6,839 bases of DNA from Clostridia bacterium (GTDB taxonomy: Bacteria; Bacillota; Clostridia; Lutisporales; Lutisporaceae): the NCBI GenBank assembly GCA_029256365.1, contig JAQSYB010000108.1, positions 1 through 6,839 of the forward strand, read 5' to 3'. Below the pieces are notes generated by a model, which saw only the letters and a list, made by a program, of their open reading frames with translations, did not search any database and had not been told where the DNA came from. The position numbers and the translations under genes were made by a program. Below are positions 6,085-6,839 of the stretch, piece after piece. Numbering within the stretch: position 1 is the first letter of the stretch; each line of letters starts with the position of its first letter.

Positions 6085-6226
6085 ATCTATTTTTTTCTTT
6101 TAGCATATGGCAAATTTTTTCCATTCCCCTGCTAATCTTGGTAAACCCTGTACTTTCTATGGTAACAGGCGCACCTTGCCTTATCATCATTTTGTTCTTT
6201 TTTATGTTCACTTTTAACAGATTCAT
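6083..6226 (-). CDS. 47-aa basic small protein, paralogue of the 69-aa neighbour
   Basis: This is a short gene reading MNLLKVNIKKNKMMIRQG and ending in MLKEKNR, rich in Lys/Arg and Met, with no signal peptide or membrane segment. AAGGTGG (6233-6239) is spaced 6 nt before the ATG at 6226. An ATG 5 nt upstream meets an immediate stop. The gene ends exactly in a strong terminator, supporting real expression. Residues 2-30 align without gaps to residues 13-41 of the 69-aa protein encoded just upstream (about 13 identities in 29, including KNK-M-R, AP-T-E and G-T). I do not recognise the family. It is not an obvious DNA-binding helix-turn-helix protein or toxin. The shared core may be a small beta-hairpin or nucleic-acid-binding fold, but that is a guess. 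Confidence 0.72.
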   Translation of the reverse strand: MNLLKVNIKKNKMMIRQGAPVTIESTGFTKISRGMEKICHMLKEKNR

Positions 6227-6286
6227 AGCATACCACCTTAATCATTATTCTAACCAATTGTATTAGATATATATGCTATGGGACAT

Positions 6287-6322
6287 AAAAGTATTAAAAG
6301 CTGCACATTATTGTACAGCTTT
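6287..6322 (-). terminator. Intrinsic terminator of the 69-aa protein gene
   Basis: The minus strand reads AAAGCTGTACA-ATAA-TGTGCAGCTTT, an 11-bp stem with one G-U pair (6297-6307 with 6312-6322), followed by TTTTAATACTTTT. The G-U pair forms only in the minus-strand RNA, which supports the direction. It lies 9 nt after the stop at 6332, so the 47-aa gene downstream is reached by read-through or by its own promoter in 6227-6286. No clear promoter boxes were found there. Confidence 0.82.
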
Positions 6323-6331
6323 ACTCTTCAG

Positions 6332-6541
6332 CTAAAAAATTCTAGATAATATGGACCTTCTGACCCTCTTCTTTTTCATTTGGACCTTCCGATAGAGCTC
6401 TTCTCCAACAATCTCCAATTCAGTCATCCCTTTATTCTCAACTGTTATAGGAGCAGCTTTTCTAACCATATTTTTATTTTTGTCTACATGGCACTTTAAT
6501 TTGCTTAGACCCGGTCTGTCTCCTACCAGCATTTGCTTCAC
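6332..6541 (-). CDS. 69-aa basic small protein of unknown family
   Basis: The protein has a core with HVDKNKNMVRKAAPITVE and a strongly basic tail (KKKRVRRSILSRIF). It lacks a signal peptide and membrane helix. The start is a GTG: GGGAGGG lies 6 nt upstream, whereas the next in-frame ATG (6532) is too far from it. Its gene begins 23 nt after the stop of the unidentified upstream gene, with the Shine-Dalgarno in the gap, so the two are probably cotranscribed. It ends at a terminator. The core aligns ungapped with the 47-aa protein encoded downstream, so these are likely tandem duplicates that diverged, with this copy longer at both ends. The basic tail may bind nucleic acid or acidic phospholipid, but nothing in the sequence proves it. 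Confidence 0.75.
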   Translation of the reverse strand: MKQMLVGDRPGLSKLKCHVDKNKNMVRKAAPITVENKGMTELEIVGEELYRKVQMKKKRVRRSILSRIF

Positions 6542-6564
6542 ACTGTACCCTCCCTAACCTCTCA

Positions 6565-6839
6565 TTATTCGCATATATCTTGTTCACTGGGGTATTTTAT
6601 GTCGTAAAGTTCAACTTCATTGAAAATTAGTTCATCTATGCCTACGATTATATTTTGTATGATATATGCTTCAGAGTCAAGTATCTGACTTTCATTATGA
6701 CTTAAAATCATAATAAATATTCCCCCATCTATAACGCGACTTTGAACAGGGGATACCACTAGGCTTTTTCCTACTTCTTCTATTACCGTTGTATTTCCGT
6801 CTATATATGTATTGTCTCTAATTAGATTCAGACTGTGCT
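6565..6839 (-). CDS. Partial C-terminal end of an unidentified gene
   Basis: The reading frame is open from the right edge to the TAA at 6567-6565, giving at least 91 residues, with HSLNLIRDNTYIDGNTTVIE near the visible start. A GTG at 6759 could be taken as a start, but no Shine-Dalgarno precedes it and the frame runs on without stops for 26 more codons, so the true start is outside the window. The visible part is acidic and rich in Ile, Val and beta-branched residues. Alternating hydrophobic stretches such as IDGGIFIMILSH suggest beta structure. There is no membrane helix, no cysteine cluster and no catalytic motif I recognise. It is followed after 23 nt by the 69-aa gene and probably forms a unit with it. 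Confidence 0.65.
   Translation of the reverse strand, partial: HSLNLIRDNTYIDGNTTVIEEVGKSLVVSPVQSRVIDGGIFIMILSHNESQILDSEAYIIQNIIVGIDELIFNEVELYDIKYPSEQDICE

Noticed and set aside
6227..6286. Possible promoter for the 47-aa gene (TAGAAT or TACAAT boxes, CATATATAT as a sporulation sigma -10)
   Set aside because: None has an acceptable -35 partner at normal spacing, and the SigE-type -10 pattern fails at the last position.
6565..6759. A 64-codon gene starting at the GTG at 6759
   Set aside because: No Shine-Dalgarno precedes it and the frame stays open to the window edge, so it is better read as the 3' part of a longer gene.

Overview
The window looks like a piece of chromosome from a low-GC, Gram-positive, anaerobic-type Firmicute, most likely a Clostridia member. 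The grounds are AT-rich intergenic DNA, strong purine-rich Shine-Dalgarno sites, a SAM-I riboswitch with a terminator-type expression platform, a lipoprotein-anchored NagZ, a YdbC/PC4-type small protein and a LarE. Nearly everything is on the minus strand. The exception is a two-gene plus-strand unit at about 2687-3457.

Layout from left to right. (a) 1-30 is the first ten codons of a minus-strand gene leaving the window. Its leader (51-200) is a clear SAM-I (S-box) riboswitch, driven by a consensus promoter (220-248) whose spacer is a 16-bp perfect palindrome. (b) 264-2462 (minus) is a 732-aa hybrid sensor kinase: 7TM sensor, PAS, HisKA, HATPase, receiver. Divergent from it are a free HPt protein (2687-3058) and a stand-alone receiver (3068-3457). 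Together they supply every domain for an Asp-His-Asp phosphorelay, but no output domain is in view. (c) A long bidirectional terminator (3464-3517) separates this from a minus-strand pair: a PC4/YdbC-like ssDNA-binding protein (4758-4979) followed after 3 nt by a NagZ-type GH3 lipoprotein (3504-4754). (d) 5114-5947 (minus) is a LarE-family PP-loop sulfur transferase with its own promoter and terminator. Its three-cysteine pattern suggests the Fe-S-cluster type. (e) The right end holds two small related genes of unknown function, 47 aa (6083-6226) and 69 aa (6332-6541). Each is followed by a terminator, and they lie downstream of an unidentified gene that enters from the right edge (6565-6839).

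The best-defined functional unit is the split phosphorelay. The least explained part is the small-protein cluster at 6083-6839, where two tandem genes share an ungapped core of about 29 residues that I do not recognise as a known family. No mobile elements, CRISPR arrays, tRNAs or rRNAs were seen.
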